From: Nocardia sp. NBC_00565
GTDB taxonomy: Bacteria; Actinomycetota; Actinomycetes; Mycobacteriales; Mycobacteriaceae
NCBI RefSeq assembly: GCF_036345915.1
Contig: NZ_CP107785.1
Location: 2,976,001-3,040,000, forward strand
Direction of reading: 5' to 3'
DNA length: 64,000 nucleotides
Shown: positions 15,524 through 24,651 of the stretch, piece after piece
How the letters are laid out: every line of letters begins with the position of its first letter
Numbering within the stretch: position 1 is the stretch's first letter
Translations under genes and position numbers: made by a program
The notes under the pieces: generated by a model
Told to the model about the DNA's origin: nothing
Database searches by the model: none
What the model saw: the letters and a program-made list of their open reading frames with translations, nothing else

Positions 15524-17674
15524 TTACCCGTGCGAGATGACGTCGCGCCGAGGTGATGGACCACCGTACTCAGCGAGGCTCGGGACGGCGGTGCAGGAAG
15601 AAGTCAGCAGACGGGTGAGTGCGGATCGCCGCTCCTGTCGGGATTCGGCGCTTGCAGCTCGATCGCGAGCGTAGTCGGCGAGCAAACCAGGCAACCGGTA
15701 GTGATGTCTGTCTACCTCCACGATCATATGCTCGTCGACCAGACGGTCCAGTTGCTGCCGGGTCTGTGCGGAGGTGAGCGCGGCCAGCGCCGCAACGGAA
15801 TACACGGTGAAGTCGTCGCGGGGATGTAATCCGAGCAACCGGAACAAACGCTGATGTACGGGGTCGAGCGCCTGGTAGGAAAGATCGAATACGGCCCGCA
15901 GGTGTCTGCTACCCCGAGCCTGCTCGTTCAGTGGGCCACCGACCTCGTCCAGTCGTTCCAGAAAGTCGGCGAAGCGCCAGGTCGAGCGGGATTGCAGCCG
16001 CCGTGCCACCAGGGCTACGGCCAGCGGAAGCCTGCCGTAGCGGGTCAGCACCTGGTCGACAGCGTCGGGTTCGGCGGCCACCCTGGCCTCGCCGACGGCA
16101 CGTATCAACACTCGCCGCGCCTCATCCGCGGTGAACGCCGACAGCGACAGCGTATGGGCGCCATCCAGCCACAGCGTTCGTCTGCTGGTGACCAACACCA
16201 GATTATCCGGTCCGGCGGGCAGCAGCGGAAGCAGTTGGCTCTCGCCCGCGACGTTATCCAGCAGCACCAGCGCGTGCTTATCGTAGAGACGATCGCGGTA
16301 CAGCGCGGAACGGTCGTCGAGACTGGCGGGGATCCGGTCGCTCGGCACTCCCAACAAGCGCAGGAACGACCCGAGCACGACCGCGGGCTCCGCGGGTGGC
16401 CGACTCGCATAACCTCGCAGATCCGCATGGAGCTGGATGTCACGGTAGCGTCCGTCGGCAAGCAACCGGTGCGCCATCTGCACTGCCAGCTTGGTTTTGC
16501 CGACCCCGCCCATACCGAGGATCGCACAGATCGTCATCGAGTTACTCTTGCCGGGCGCGGGCAGGGCGTCCCACAATTCCCGCAGTTGTGCCGCTCGTCC
16601 GGTGAAATCGGTAGTCGCGGGCGGCAATTGGCGATGGGCTGTGATCGGCACGACCTCCGGCGCAGCGACTTCCTGGCGCAGTATGCGGTAATAGGCGGCG
16701 GTCAGGTCCGGTCCCGGATCCGCGCCCAGCTCGTCGGCAAGGCGATGGCGCAGCGTGTCGAAAACGGCGAGCGCGGCGGCCTGTTGCCCGCCGCCCGCCA
16801 GCGCGATCATCAGCTCTCGGTGGACAGCCTCGTTCAACGAGTCGGTATCGGCCGCCCTCCGCAACAACGGCAGTGCCGCATGGTATCGACCGAGCTCGGC
16901 GGCGACCGCTGCGTACTCGACGACGACCGTCCGATATTCGTGCGCCAGCCGCACCACTGTTGGGTGAGATTGCAGAGCGTCGAGGCCCGCCAGCGGCTCA
17001 CCTCGCCACAACCGGACTGCCTCGGCGAAGAGTTCACACGCCGCGCTGAGGTCGCCGTGGTCGCGGGCGGCACGGGCTCGAATCACCGTGCGGTAGTAGA
17101 TTTTCAGGTCGTGCTGTCCATCGGCGACCGACAGGCGGTAGCCACCGTGAACCGCCGCCAGGATATCGTCGGATTCGGACTCCGCCCGGTTGGGCTGCAA
17201 GCGTCCGCGCAGCCGCGAGATGCGCGATTGGAGCAAATGCCCGGTTTGACCCCGTGGACATTCGCCGCAGATCATTTCCAGCAATGTGTTCCTGGGCACC
17301 GGGTGGTTCGGCGACAGCGCGAGCATGCCCAGCAGCAGTCGCTGTGTTTCCGAACCGGGGTCGACGAGTTTGCCGTGCACCCAAACCCGGAGCGGGCCGA
17401 GCACTTCGATGCGCAGGCCGACGGCACTGCCTTCGTCGACCTCGCGCAACAATTCGGCGAGTTCGCCATGGGACAGTTCGAGTACGTCCCCGAGCATGCG
17501 CAGGGTCGATCCGCGTGGGCGGGCCACTCGGCCTTGTTCGAGGTCGCGCAGGGCGCCGACGCTCAATCCGGCCGACTCGGCCGTCTCCTGCTGGGTCAAA
17601 CCCGCGCGGCGCCGATACTTCCGTACCATTGCCGCCAATCGCCCACGGGGGCCACTGATTTCGTCATCGACCAT
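15524..17674 (-). CDS. XRE-SARP-NB-ARC regulator (AfsR-like, with extra N-terminal HTH)
   Basis: A 716-residue multidomain activator. Residues about 10-62 form an XRE helix-turn-helix (MVRKYRRRAGLTQQETAESA, LSVGALRDLEQGRVARP). Residues 85-185 are the OmpR-like SARP DNA-binding domain, 190-330 the BTAD domain (ACELFAEAVRLWRGEPLAG, ADELGADPGPDL), and 345-650 an NB-ARC ATPase with P-loop GMGGVGKTK (387-395) and VLLDNV Walker B. It ends soon after the winged-helix part (LPGLLADYARDRAA), so the TPR sensor of AfsR is absent. Start 17674 has GAGGTG nine bases upstream; a GTG four codons earlier is possible. It lies behind two sugar-type dehydrogenases and probably regulates the local biosynthetic genes. 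Confidence 0.88.
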   Translation of the reverse strand: MVDDEISGPRGRLAAMVRKYRRRAGLTQQETAESAGLSVGALRDLEQGRVARPRGSTLRMLGDVLELSHGELAELLREVDEGSAVGLRIEVLGPLRVWVHGKLVDPGSETQRLLLGMLALSPNHPVPRNTLLEMICGECPRGQTGHLLQSRISRLRGRLQPNRAESESDDILAAVHGGYRLSVADGQHDLKIYYRTVIRARAARDHGDLSAACELFAEAVRLWRGEPLAGLDALQSHPTVVRLAHEYRTVVVEYAAVAAELGRYHAALPLLRRAADTDSLNEAVHRELMIALAGGGQQAAALAVFDTLRHRLADELGADPGPDLTAAYYRILRQEVAAPEVVPITAHRQLPPATTDFTGRAAQLRELWDALPAPGKSNSMTICAILGMGGVGKTKLAVQMAHRLLADGRYRDIQLHADLRGYASRPPAEPAVVLGSFLRLLGVPSDRIPASLDDRSALYRDRLYDKHALVLLDNVAGESQLLPLLPAGPDNLVLVTSRRTLWLDGAHTLSLSAFTADEARRVLIRAVGEARVAAEPDAVDQVLTRYGRLPLAVALVARRLQSRSTWRFADFLERLDEVGGPLNEQARGSRHLRAVFDLSYQALDPVHQRLFRLLGLHPRDDFTVYSVAALAALTSAQTRQQLDRLVDEHMIVEVDRHHYRLPGLLADYARDRAASAESRQERRSALTRLLTSSCTAVPSLAEYGGPSPRRDVISHG

Positions 17675-17764
17675 GCGATCCCACACCTCAGTTGAACCCT
17701 TGCGTGGTCGATCATGGCAGAGTATTTGTGGGACGTCATTTTGAAGGCCGCATACTGCTTCCTG

Positions 17765-18901
17765 TCACCCCCGGTCGATCGGGCACCAGGCACCGTCTGC
17801 AGCGGAACGGCGAATCGCGTCGGTGATCCGGCAGGCACGCAGGCCTTCGGTGAAAGACGCGGCCCGGTCGGCGGCGCCGCCCTGCCCGGTGATCTGGTTC
17901 AGCACGGCGATCCACTGGTGTACCAGGGTGTGCTCCCAGCCGAGGATATGGCCCGGAGCCCACCAGGTATCCAGGAAGGGCTGGCTGGGCTCGGTCACCA
18001 GGACCGCTCGTGGTCCTGCCGTCCGCGAATCTTGTTCATCGTCACGCGTTTGCGCGATATGCAGTCGGTTCAGGTCCTCCATATCCCAGCGCAGCGACCC
18101 GTCCGACCCGAAAATCTCCACCAGCTGTCTGCCCTTGCTGGCCGTGGCCACCCGGGATGCCTCCAACACCGCGGTCGCTCCCGAGGTGAGTTCGACCAGG
18201 GCCGCATACCAGTCCTCGTGGTCGGTGCCCGGCTCGGCCCGGCGCAGACCCGCGGGCGCGTCCGGCTCCGCCAGCGTGGCTATGCTCGCGCATACTCGGG
18301 CCGGCTCACCCACCAACCAGCACAGCAGGTCGATGATGTGCGAATAGTCGGCGACGCTGTTACCGGCCACCGGATCGGCGAACTTCCAGCCGTCGCGAGC
18401 CGCGGCCGTGGCTGCCCAGTCCTGCAAATAGCTCAGCCGCACATGGCGGATGGTCCCGAGCCTGCCTTCCTTGATCAGGTCGCGGGCCAGGCGCAACGCT
18501 GGAACGAAGCGATAGTTGTATCCGCACACGGCGACGAGATCGGGCGGCACGGCCGCAGCCATTGCCGCTGCGGTAGTCGCGTCGATGGCCAGCGGTTTTT
18601 CACAGACCACATGCTTGCCCGCGCCCAACGCGGCGATCGACGGCTCCGCATGCGATTCGTTGGCTGCGACGTTGACCACAATGTCCACGCCGGGATCGTC
18701 GATGGCCGCCCGCCAGTCGTCGGTGGCGTGCTGGTAACCGAGCCGGTCCGCGGCCCGCGTGGCCCTGGCTTTGTCCCGGCTCGCTACCGTGACCAGGCGG
18801 ACATCCGGCAGGTCCAGGCCGAGATCGGGCAGAGCCCGCACAGCGTGCGTGTGAGCGCGAGCCATCCAGCCGGTGCCGATCAGGGCGATCCCGAGAGTCA
18901 T
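17765..18901 (-). CDS. Gfo/Idh/MocA family oxidoreductase (inositol/sugar dehydrogenase type)
   Basis: A 378-residue NAD(P)-dependent dehydrogenase. The N-terminal Rossmann fold starts at ALIGTGWMARAH, the EKP motif is HVVCEKPLAID near residue 100, and the active-site region carries GNSVADYSHIIDLLCWLVG (the conserved Gly...Asp...His pattern). Length is normal for the family. Its ATG overlaps the stop of the upstream dehydrogenase (ATGA), so the two are translationally coupled and may act in sequence or as partners. With inositol-1-phosphate synthase divergent next door, an inositol or inosose substrate is plausible; other sugars remain possible. Confidence 0.87.
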   Translation of the reverse strand: MTLGIALIGTGWMARAHTHAVRALPDLGLDLPDVRLVTVASRDKARATRAADRLGYQHATDDWRAAIDDPGVDIVVNVAANESHAEPSIAALGAGKHVVCEKPLAIDATTAAAMAAAVPPDLVAVCGYNYRFVPALRLARDLIKEGRLGTIRHVRLSYLQDWAATAAARDGWKFADPVAGNSVADYSHIIDLLCWLVGEPARVCASIATLAEPDAPAGLRRAEPGTDHEDWYAALVELTSGATAVLEASRVATASKGRQLVEIFGSDGSLRWDMEDLNRLHIAQTRDDEQDSRTAGPRAVLVTEPSQPFLDTWWAPGHILGWEHTLVHQWIAVLNQITGQGGAADRAASFTEGLRACRITDAIRRSAADGAWCPIDRG

Positions 18902-19905
18902 CGCGAGATGCCTTCCAATTCGTATTGGTCGAGCCGCACCGGAATACCGTTGCGACGACTGTGGGTCGCTGCTTGTGCCACCGAGAACGCGACGAACGCG
19001 TCGTGCACCGAACAGGGGTTGTCGCCGATACCCTCGACGTAGTCCAGGAAGCGGCCGACCTCCGATCGGTAGGCGGCAGCGAAGGTGGCCAGAAACCCTC
19101 CGTCGGAGGCGAGGACATCGGCCACCCCGTCCACGGTGGGCTGTCGGGTGGCTGAGGAAACTGTTGCGACACCTCCGCTACCTGCCAGTTCGAAGGTCAC
19201 GTCATAGCCTGTCGCGCTGTGCCGAGAGCTGGTGAGCGAGACTATTGTGCCGCCGCTGAGCGTCAGAACAGTGACCGCGGTGTCGACGTCAGCGGTCTCG
19301 GCAAACCCGGCGGCTCCGGTGAGGGCTGCTCCGGTCGCATACACCGACACGATCTCCTCGCCGGTGATGTAGCGGACGATATCGAAGTCGTGCACGCTCT
19401 GATCGGTGAACAGGCCGCCGGAGCAGGCCAGGTATTCCGCCGGAGGCGGAGCTTCGTCGGCGGAGACCATGCGCGCCAGATACAGCTTGCCCAGCGCGCC
19501 TGATACGACGCGTTGGCGCAGCGCCTGGTAGCCGGGGTCACTACGCCGCTGGAATCCGATCGTCACCGGCACATCGGCGGATTCGACCAGGGTGAGCAAC
19601 CGCGCCGTCGCATCGAGGGTGGTGGCCACCGGTTTTTCGCAGAAGGTGGGTATTCCCCGGTGCACTGCCTCGGTGAGGATGTCCTCGTGGGTGGTCGAGG
19701 GCGAGCAGATCAGCAACGCGTCCAGCCGGTCGCCGAGCAGCGCGGACGGAGATTCCGCGACGCGCCCGCCCACTCGCTCGGCAACGGCTCGCGCGACCTC
19801 GGCGCGGGGATCCCACAGTGTCAGCGACCCGACCCGGGATGTCGTTGCGAGCGTGCCCGCATGAAATGCACCGATTCGTCCGGTACCGAGTAGTCCTACC
19901 CGCAC
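18898..19905 (-). CDS. Gfo/Idh/MocA family oxidoreductase (IolG-like)
   Basis: A 335-residue NAD(P)-dependent dehydrogenase resembling myo-inositol 2-dehydrogenases. Features are GLLGTGRIGAFHAGTL (Rossmann loop), IPTFCEKPVATTLD (EKP), the segment PPPAEYLACSGGLFTDQSVHDFDIVRYITG with the catalytic Asp and His, and a C-terminal RLDQYELEGI. The length is that of IolG. It is the first gene of a coupled pair with the dehydrogenase that follows; the SARP-type regulator comes next on the same strand. Confidence 0.87.
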   Translation of the reverse strand: MRVGLLGTGRIGAFHAGTLATTSRVGSLTLWDPRAEVARAVAERVGGRVAESPSALLGDRLDALLICSPSTTHEDILTEAVHRGIPTFCEKPVATTLDATARLLTLVESADVPVTIGFQRRSDPGYQALRQRVVSGALGKLYLARMVSADEAPPPAEYLACSGGLFTDQSVHDFDIVRYITGEEIVSVYATGAALTGAAGFAETADVDTAVTVLTLSGGTIVSLTSSRHSATGYDVTFELAGSGGVATVSSATRQPTVDGVADVLASDGGFLATFAAAYRSEVGRFLDYVEGIGDNPCSVHDAFVAFSVAQAATHSRRNGIPVRLDQYELEGISR

Positions 19906-20336
19906 ATCCGCTCCCTGCTGATCGCATTCTCGGTTTCCAGTGTCGGCGGCACCGCTCGCGCGACACAGTCACGTGTCCTGGCCACCACGGAGCGGCGATC
20001 GGGGGGGCTACGGGAAAACTACGGGGCAATGGATCTCAGCGGACACCGGCCGGTCGTTCACGTGACCACGGCCGCAGCATCCGCGCTAACCCGTACCGGC
20101 TCCGCAGTCGATCGGCTTCCCACCTGTGGGGCGTGTCCACGCTGCGATTTTCGCCCTGGTAGCCGCGTGTCGGCTGCGTCGTTGTCGTCAGGTGCCACTC
20201 CTACTGTCGTAGCCACCCTGGAATTCGTCAGCGTCGACCGGAAGCAGCACCCGGCCACCGGTCCGACGCACTTCCGGTTCGCGCAGCTGATCGTGACGAA
20301 GGGGCGATCCGTGTCGCACCGAGCAAGGAGAGACCG
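19906..20336. other. 431-bp divergent promoter region, no gene seen
   Basis: Lies between the divergent dehydrogenase pair and inositol-1-phosphate synthase. No reading frame looks genuine. It contains an 8-bp palindrome TCACGTGA (20058-20065) and, at the right end, the ribosome site AAGGAGAG for the synthase. Promoters for both directions are expected here, but none is clear by eye. Confidence 0.5.
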
Positions 20337-21428
20337 ATGGTGGACGGCAATAGTGTGGGTAGTGGTCGGGTACGGGTGGCGATTGTCGGTGTGGGGAATT
20401 GTGCGTCCTCGCTCGTGCAGGGTGTTCAGTACTACCGGGACGCCGATGAGTCGGCCACGGTGCCGGGCTTGATGCACGTCCGATTCGGGCCGTATCACAT
20501 TCGGGACGTGGAGTTCGTCGCCGCGTTCGACGTCGATGCCAAGAAGGTCGGCTTCGACCTGGCCGAGGCGATCTTCGCCAGCGAGAACAACACCATCAAG
20601 ATCTCCGACGTACCGCCCAGCGATGTCGTCGTGCAGCGCGGTCCGACGCTGGACGGTATCGGCAAGTACTACGCCGAGACCATCGAGCTGTCCGAGGCCG
20701 CACCCGTCGACGTAGTGAAGGTGCTCAAGGACAACAACGTCGACGTCCTGGTCTCCTACCTGCCCGTCGGCTCCGAAGAAGCCGACAAGTTCTACGCCCA
20801 ATGCGCCCTCGACGCGAATGTCGCCTTCGTCAACGCACTGCCGGTGTTCATCGCCTCCGACCCGGTCTGGGCCGAAAAGTTCACCAAGGCAGGCGTTCCC
20901 ATCGTCGGTGACGACATCAAGAGCCAGGTCGGCGCGACCATCACCCACCGCGTGATGGCCAAGCTGTTCGAGGACCGCGGCGTGCAACTGGACCGCACCA
21001 TGCAACTCAATGTCGGCGGCAACATGGACTTCAAGAACATGCTCGAACGCGAGCGCCTCGAGTCCAAGAAAATCTCCAAAACCCAGGCCGTCACCAGCAA
21101 CCTGAAGAAGGAACTCGGCGCCAACGACGTGCACATCGGCCCCTCCGACCACGTCGGCTGGCTCGACGACCGCAAATGGGCCTACGTCCGGCTCGAGGGC
21201 CGCGCCTTCGGCGATGTACCACTGAACCTGGAATACAAGCTCGAGGTATGGGACTCACCGAACTCGGCGGGCATCATCATCGACGCGGTACGCGCGGCGA
21301 AGATCGCCAAGGACCGCGGCATCGGCGGACCGGTCATCCCGGCCTCGGCGTACCTGATGAAATCCCCGCCCATCCAAATGCCCGACGACCAAGCCCGCGC
21401 CGAGCTGAAGACCTTCATCATCGGCTGA
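20337..21428 (+). CDS. ino1: Inositol-1-phosphate synthase (actinobacterial type)
   Basis: A 363-residue enzyme that converts glucose 6-phosphate to inositol 1-phosphate using bound NAD, feeding phosphatidylinositol, mycothiol or cyclitol products. Key segments are the NAD loop [69 protein letters not shown] with the following catalytic lysines ([15 protein letters not shown]) and [13 protein letters not shown]. The length matches mycobacterial Ino1. A strong AAGGAGAG precedes the ATG. Housekeeping copy or cluster-specific paralogue cannot be told from this window; its neighbours (two dehydrogenases, prenyl synthase) suggest a dedicated role. Confidence 0.93.
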   Translation: MVDGNSVGSGRVRVAIVGVGNCASSLVQGVQYYRDADESATVPGLMHVRFGPYHIRDVEFVAAFDVDAKKVGFDLAEAIFASENNTIKISDVPPSDVVVQRGPTLDGIGKYYAETIELSEAAPVDVVKVLKDNNVDVLVSYLPVGSEEADKFYAQCALDANVAFVNALPVFIASDPVWAEKFTKAGVPIVGDDIKSQVGATITHRVMAKLFEDRGVQLDRTMQLNVGGNMDFKNMLERERLESKKISKTQAVTSNLKKELGANDVHIGPSDHVGWLDDRKWAYVRLEGRAFGDVPLNLEYKLEVWDSPNSAGIIIDAVRAAKIAKDRGIGGPVIPASAYLMKSPPIQMPDDQARAELKTFIIG

Positions 21429-21549
21429 AACCACTTACGGATATTTCTCCGGGAACCGACGGATGTTCCTGAGTGTGGGTACGCCATAGAGTCCGGTTCA
21501 CTGCTGCACCTCACATGATCGAATCGGTCGGCAGCCGGAGGTAATTGCA

Positions 21550-22587
21550 GTGTCGGTCACGACGACAGAGCCGCTGGTCGGAGGGCTACTGGCGCAGGAA
21601 GTACTGGCCAGAGCCCGGACGATGGTTGAGCCGGTCTTGCGGGCTTCGGTGGATTCGCTGGGCGAACCATTGCGCCGGATGGCCGGCTACCACTTGGGGT
21701 GGTGGGATGCGACGGGCACGCCGTTATCAAGTGAATCAGGCCGGGCTCTGCGCCCGGCGCTCACCCTCGGCGCGGCCGCCGCTTGTGGCGGCGACCCCGC
21801 TGATGCCGTCCCGGCCGCCGCCGCAATCGAGTTACTGCACAACTTCTCCCTCGTACACAACGAGGTGATGGACGCCGACCCGCTGCGCCGCGGCCGCCGA
21901 ACAGTGTGGAGCGTCTGGGGCATCACCAATGCAATCCTGCTCGGCGACGCCCTGCAAGCACAGTCCGTCGAGGTGCTGTCGACTCGGCTGCCCGGACATC
22001 TGACCGCCAAGGCGATCACCCGGCTGCAAACAACGGCTGTGGATCTGTGCCGCGGGCAATACGCCGATTGCGCATTCGAGAACCAGTCACGGGTCAGCAT
22101 CGACGAATACGTCTCGATGGCAGCGGCCAAGACCGGCTCGCTGATGGCCTGCGCAGGCGCACTGGGCGCGCTCTGCGTGGGCGCGCACACGCACACCGTG
22201 TCGGCAATGGAGATCTACGGTCGCGAACTGGGGCTGGCGTTCCAATTCGTCGACGAGGTGATCGGGATCTACAGCGACCCAGCGATTTCCGGTGAGCCTG
22301 TGGGCAATGACCTACGCAACCGCAAGAAGACTCTGCCCGTGATCGCGGCGCTGGAATCGGGCACCGACGCCGGCGTCGAACTGGCGGCTCTGTTCGAATC
22401 GATCGAGCCGCTGACCGCCGAACAGGTGACACGGGCGGCGGTGCTGGTCGAGCAGGCCGGCGGACTGGCGCTGACGCTGCGCTACGCGCACGAACGGTTG
22501 GCAGCTGCGATGGCGGCGCTTCCGGCTGACGCCGACACCGGGGATCTCGAACAGTTGGCGCTGCTCCTCACCGAGCGAGGCAGGTGA
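21550..22587 (+). CDS. Polyprenyl synthetase family protein with altered Asp motifs
   Basis: A 345-residue all-alpha trans-prenyltransferase homologue. The usual first DDxxD is replaced by Asn-Glu (HNEVMDADPLRRGRRTVW, residues 103-120) and the second is FQFVDEVIGIYSDP (residues 231-244, D-E-x-x-G). The framework residues RPAL, GRRTVWSVWG, AAKTGSLMACAGALGAL and GNDLRNRKKTLPVIAALE are kept. Mg-diphosphate binding may therefore be changed, so it could make a different product or a non-canonical reaction. It follows the inositol synthase on the same strand after 121 bases. No cyclase or encapsulin gene is adjacent. Confidence 0.82.
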   Translation: MSVTTTEPLVGGLLAQEVLARARTMVEPVLRASVDSLGEPLRRMAGYHLGWWDATGTPLSSESGRALRPALTLGAAAACGGDPADAVPAAAAIELLHNFSLVHNEVMDADPLRRGRRTVWSVWGITNAILLGDALQAQSVEVLSTRLPGHLTAKAITRLQTTAVDLCRGQYADCAFENQSRVSIDEYVSMAAAKTGSLMACAGALGALCVGAHTHTVSAMEIYGRELGLAFQFVDEVIGIYSDPAISGEPVGNDLRNRKKTLPVIAALESGTDAGVELAALFESIEPLTAEQVTRAAVLVEQAGGLALTLRYAHERLAAAMAALPADADTGDLEQLALLLTERGR

Positions 22588-22744
22588 GGCGGCATCCCAC
22601 CCGCTATCCCAACGCGGCACGCTGGCACAGTCGTGCCGAGGTGACCGCGGACGCGCCACCGAGCCGGATCCGCACCGATTCCGGAGTTCGCCGGGCATAA
22701 ACTGGGAGACCACAGCGCGGTAACACCGCGAACTTCCGACACAG

Positions 22745-23192
22745 AGCACGACATCTGCAGATCGTGGTCACCAGCAGGTCACCGGAAGGGCTGCCGATGG
22801 CCACCATGCGAGTTCGCAACGAACTCATCGAAATAGATTCCACCGCACTGCGTTTCGATGAGTCCGAGGTGAGCTCACTATTGGTCGGGATCGGCGGCTT
22901 CGACCTGGACGACACGCAGATCGCCGATCTGCGCGCCGGCACCGAAGGGTGGGTCGCCGCATTGCAACTCGTGGCCGTGTCGCTGTACGACCAGCACGAC
23001 CCCCGCGCGCTGATCAGCCACCTGTCGGGCCGACATCACGCCATTGCCGATTACCTCGCCGAGAATGTGCTCGTCACCGTGGATCCGACGCTGCTGGATG
23101 CCCTGCTGAATTCCTCGTTGCCCGAACGGATCAGCGGCGATCTGGCCACCGCGCTGACCGGACAGGAGCACGGGCAAGCGCTGCTGTACACC
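22745..23192 (+). pseudogene. Internal fragment of a LuxR/MalT-type (LAL) ATPase regulator
   Basis: Only an internal piece of a large ATP-binding LuxR-family regulator is present: LQIVVTSRSPEGLPM, IEIDSTALRFDESEV, LRAGTEGWVAALQLVAVSL, HLSGRHHAIADYLAENVL, LPERISGDLATALTG. Family proteins are about 800-900 residues with a P-loop before and a LuxR HTH far after this segment; both are missing. Homology begins abruptly near 22745 and ends near 23192, where the reversed MftC-like fragment starts. It is a deletion remnant. Confidence 0.75.
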
Positions 23193-23875
23193 GCACGCTG
23201 CTGTTCGGCGGTGGGCTGTAATTCGTCTCCGACATCGGCACCGCGACCCGACTGTCGCGGCACAGTCAGGGACAGTTGCGCGCCGAACAGATCGGCGATC
23301 GCGGCGAAGGCGTCGAGTTGCCCGGCGTTCCGGCGCGTCACCACCACGGCTAGCTCGAAGTCGTAAACCCCTGCCGAGGCGAGCGTTTCCATCGCCCGCA
23401 CCGCCATCCGATAGGAACCGGCGCCGCGCACGGCATCGTTGACCTGCTCGGTGGCGCCGTCCAAGCGGATCTGTACGCCGATGCCATTGCTCGTGGCGAG
23501 GCGACGGGCCACCGCCGGGGTGATGCGAAGTCCGTTGGTCGCGAACTCGACTCCGACATGATGGGCGTTCGCGTAGTCGACGATGTCCCAGAAGTCCGCA
23601 CGCACAGTCGGTTCGCCGCCGCCGATGTGCACATGGCACACCCGTGTCCGCTCGAACTCGGCGATCAGCGCCAGACATTCGGCGGTACTCAACTCCCCCG
23701 GATCCCGGCCGCCGGAACTCGATCGACAATAGGCGCAGGACAAATCACAGGCGTAGGTCAGCGCCCAGGTCAAGCAGTTCGGCGCCGCGACGGAAACGCC
23801 TTCCACCAGCACCTGGTTGGCAACCGGCGCAGCCGCGGCAGACGGATCGACTGCGTCAACAGCGTTATCGATCAT
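23051..23875 (-). pseudogene. Truncated MftC-like radical SAM gene
   Basis: The open frame keeps a good start (ATG 23875 with AAGGAGA upstream) and the radical SAM core: CDLSCAYC (CX3CX2C cluster ligands) in LTWALTYACDLSCAYCRSSS, HIGGGEPTVRADFWDIVDYA, TNGLRITPAVARR, VQIRLDGATEQVND, LAVVVTRRN. These closely follow MftC, the mycofactocin maturase. Homology ends at PTAEQQRAVY (near 23190), about residue 230 of some 390; the C-terminal SPASM domain is absent and the last 45 codons are antisense to the LAL fragment. It is almost certainly non-functional in peptide maturation. A TetR like MftR is divergent from it; no mftA or mftB is seen here. Confidence 0.75.
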
Positions 23876-23952
23876 GATGTCTCCTTTGTCCGGTTTATGG
23901 CACGGCATGACGGAAATTGTGTTCTCGCCCACGGTAATGTCATTCTACCAAT

Positions 23953-24585
23953 GTGACAAGCACCACTCGACGCGGTCGCCCACGGGAGACGGATGCCCGG
24001 CGGCTCGAACTCAGCGCACTGCGTCTGTTCGCGACGCAGGGATTCGAGCAGACCACCGTCGAGCAGATCGCGGTCGGCGTCGGCGTCAGCAAACGCACCT
24101 TCTTCCGCTACTTCGATTCGAAGGTCGCCGTGCTGTGGCATGCGTTCGACACCGAGATCGACGCCATCCGCGCCGGACTCGCCGAAGCACCCGCGGAGCT
24201 ACCGATCATCGCCGCGGTCCGCCACGGCGTACTCGCCGCCAACCGCCGTAGCAGCATGGACCTCGCCGAACTTCGCGTGCGAATCACCCTGCTGCGTGCG
24301 GTGCCCGAACTGATGGCGAGCGCGACCAGGCACTACGAGGCCTGGGCCCGGGTGATCGCCGATTTCGTCGCCCAGCGCACCGGCCAACCCGCGGATTCGC
24401 TCTATCCGCTCGCGATCGGACGCGCCACTCTCGCGATCTGCCGCGCGGCATACGACCAGTGGGCACCGCGCGCCGACCACGATCTCGCCACCTATCTCGA
24501 CCTGGCCCTACGTGGTCTGGAAGCCGGTTTCGCCGATAGCGCGATCACCGCTCCCGAACCGGGGAGCGGGGTGATCGAGGTGTAG
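23953..24585 (+). CDS. MftR-like TetR family regulator
   Basis: A 210-residue TetR repressor. The N-terminal HTH is ALRLFATQGFEQTTVEQIAV, GVSKRTFFRYFDSK; the FFRYF(D/A)SKxAVxW variant and the following HAFDTEIDAIRAGL and YEAWARVIADFVAQRTG resemble MftR, the regulator beside mycofactocin genes. It starts with GTG 23953, 77 bases from the divergent truncated mftC-like gene. With the maturase broken, it may now regulate only itself or distant genes. The MftR assignment is from pattern comparison and is moderately sure; TetR is certain. Confidence 0.8.
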   Translation: MTSTTRRGRPRETDARRLELSALRLFATQGFEQTTVEQIAVGVGVSKRTFFRYFDSKVAVLWHAFDTEIDAIRAGLAEAPAELPIIAAVRHGVLAANRRSSMDLAELRVRITLLRAVPELMASATRHYEAWARVIADFVAQRTGQPADSLYPLAIGRATLAICRAAYDQWAPRADHDLATYLDLALRGLEAGFADSAITAPEPGSGVIEV

Positions 24586-24651
24586 CCGAACCAACTGTGA
24601 TCTCACACGTTTCGACAACTATCCCGACTAGCACGATGAGGATTCAGCACC

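Noticed and set aside
15854..17695. A 613-codon plus-strand frame
   Set aside because: It is the antisense of the SARP-NB-ARC regulator; the minus strand shows clear domains and motifs.
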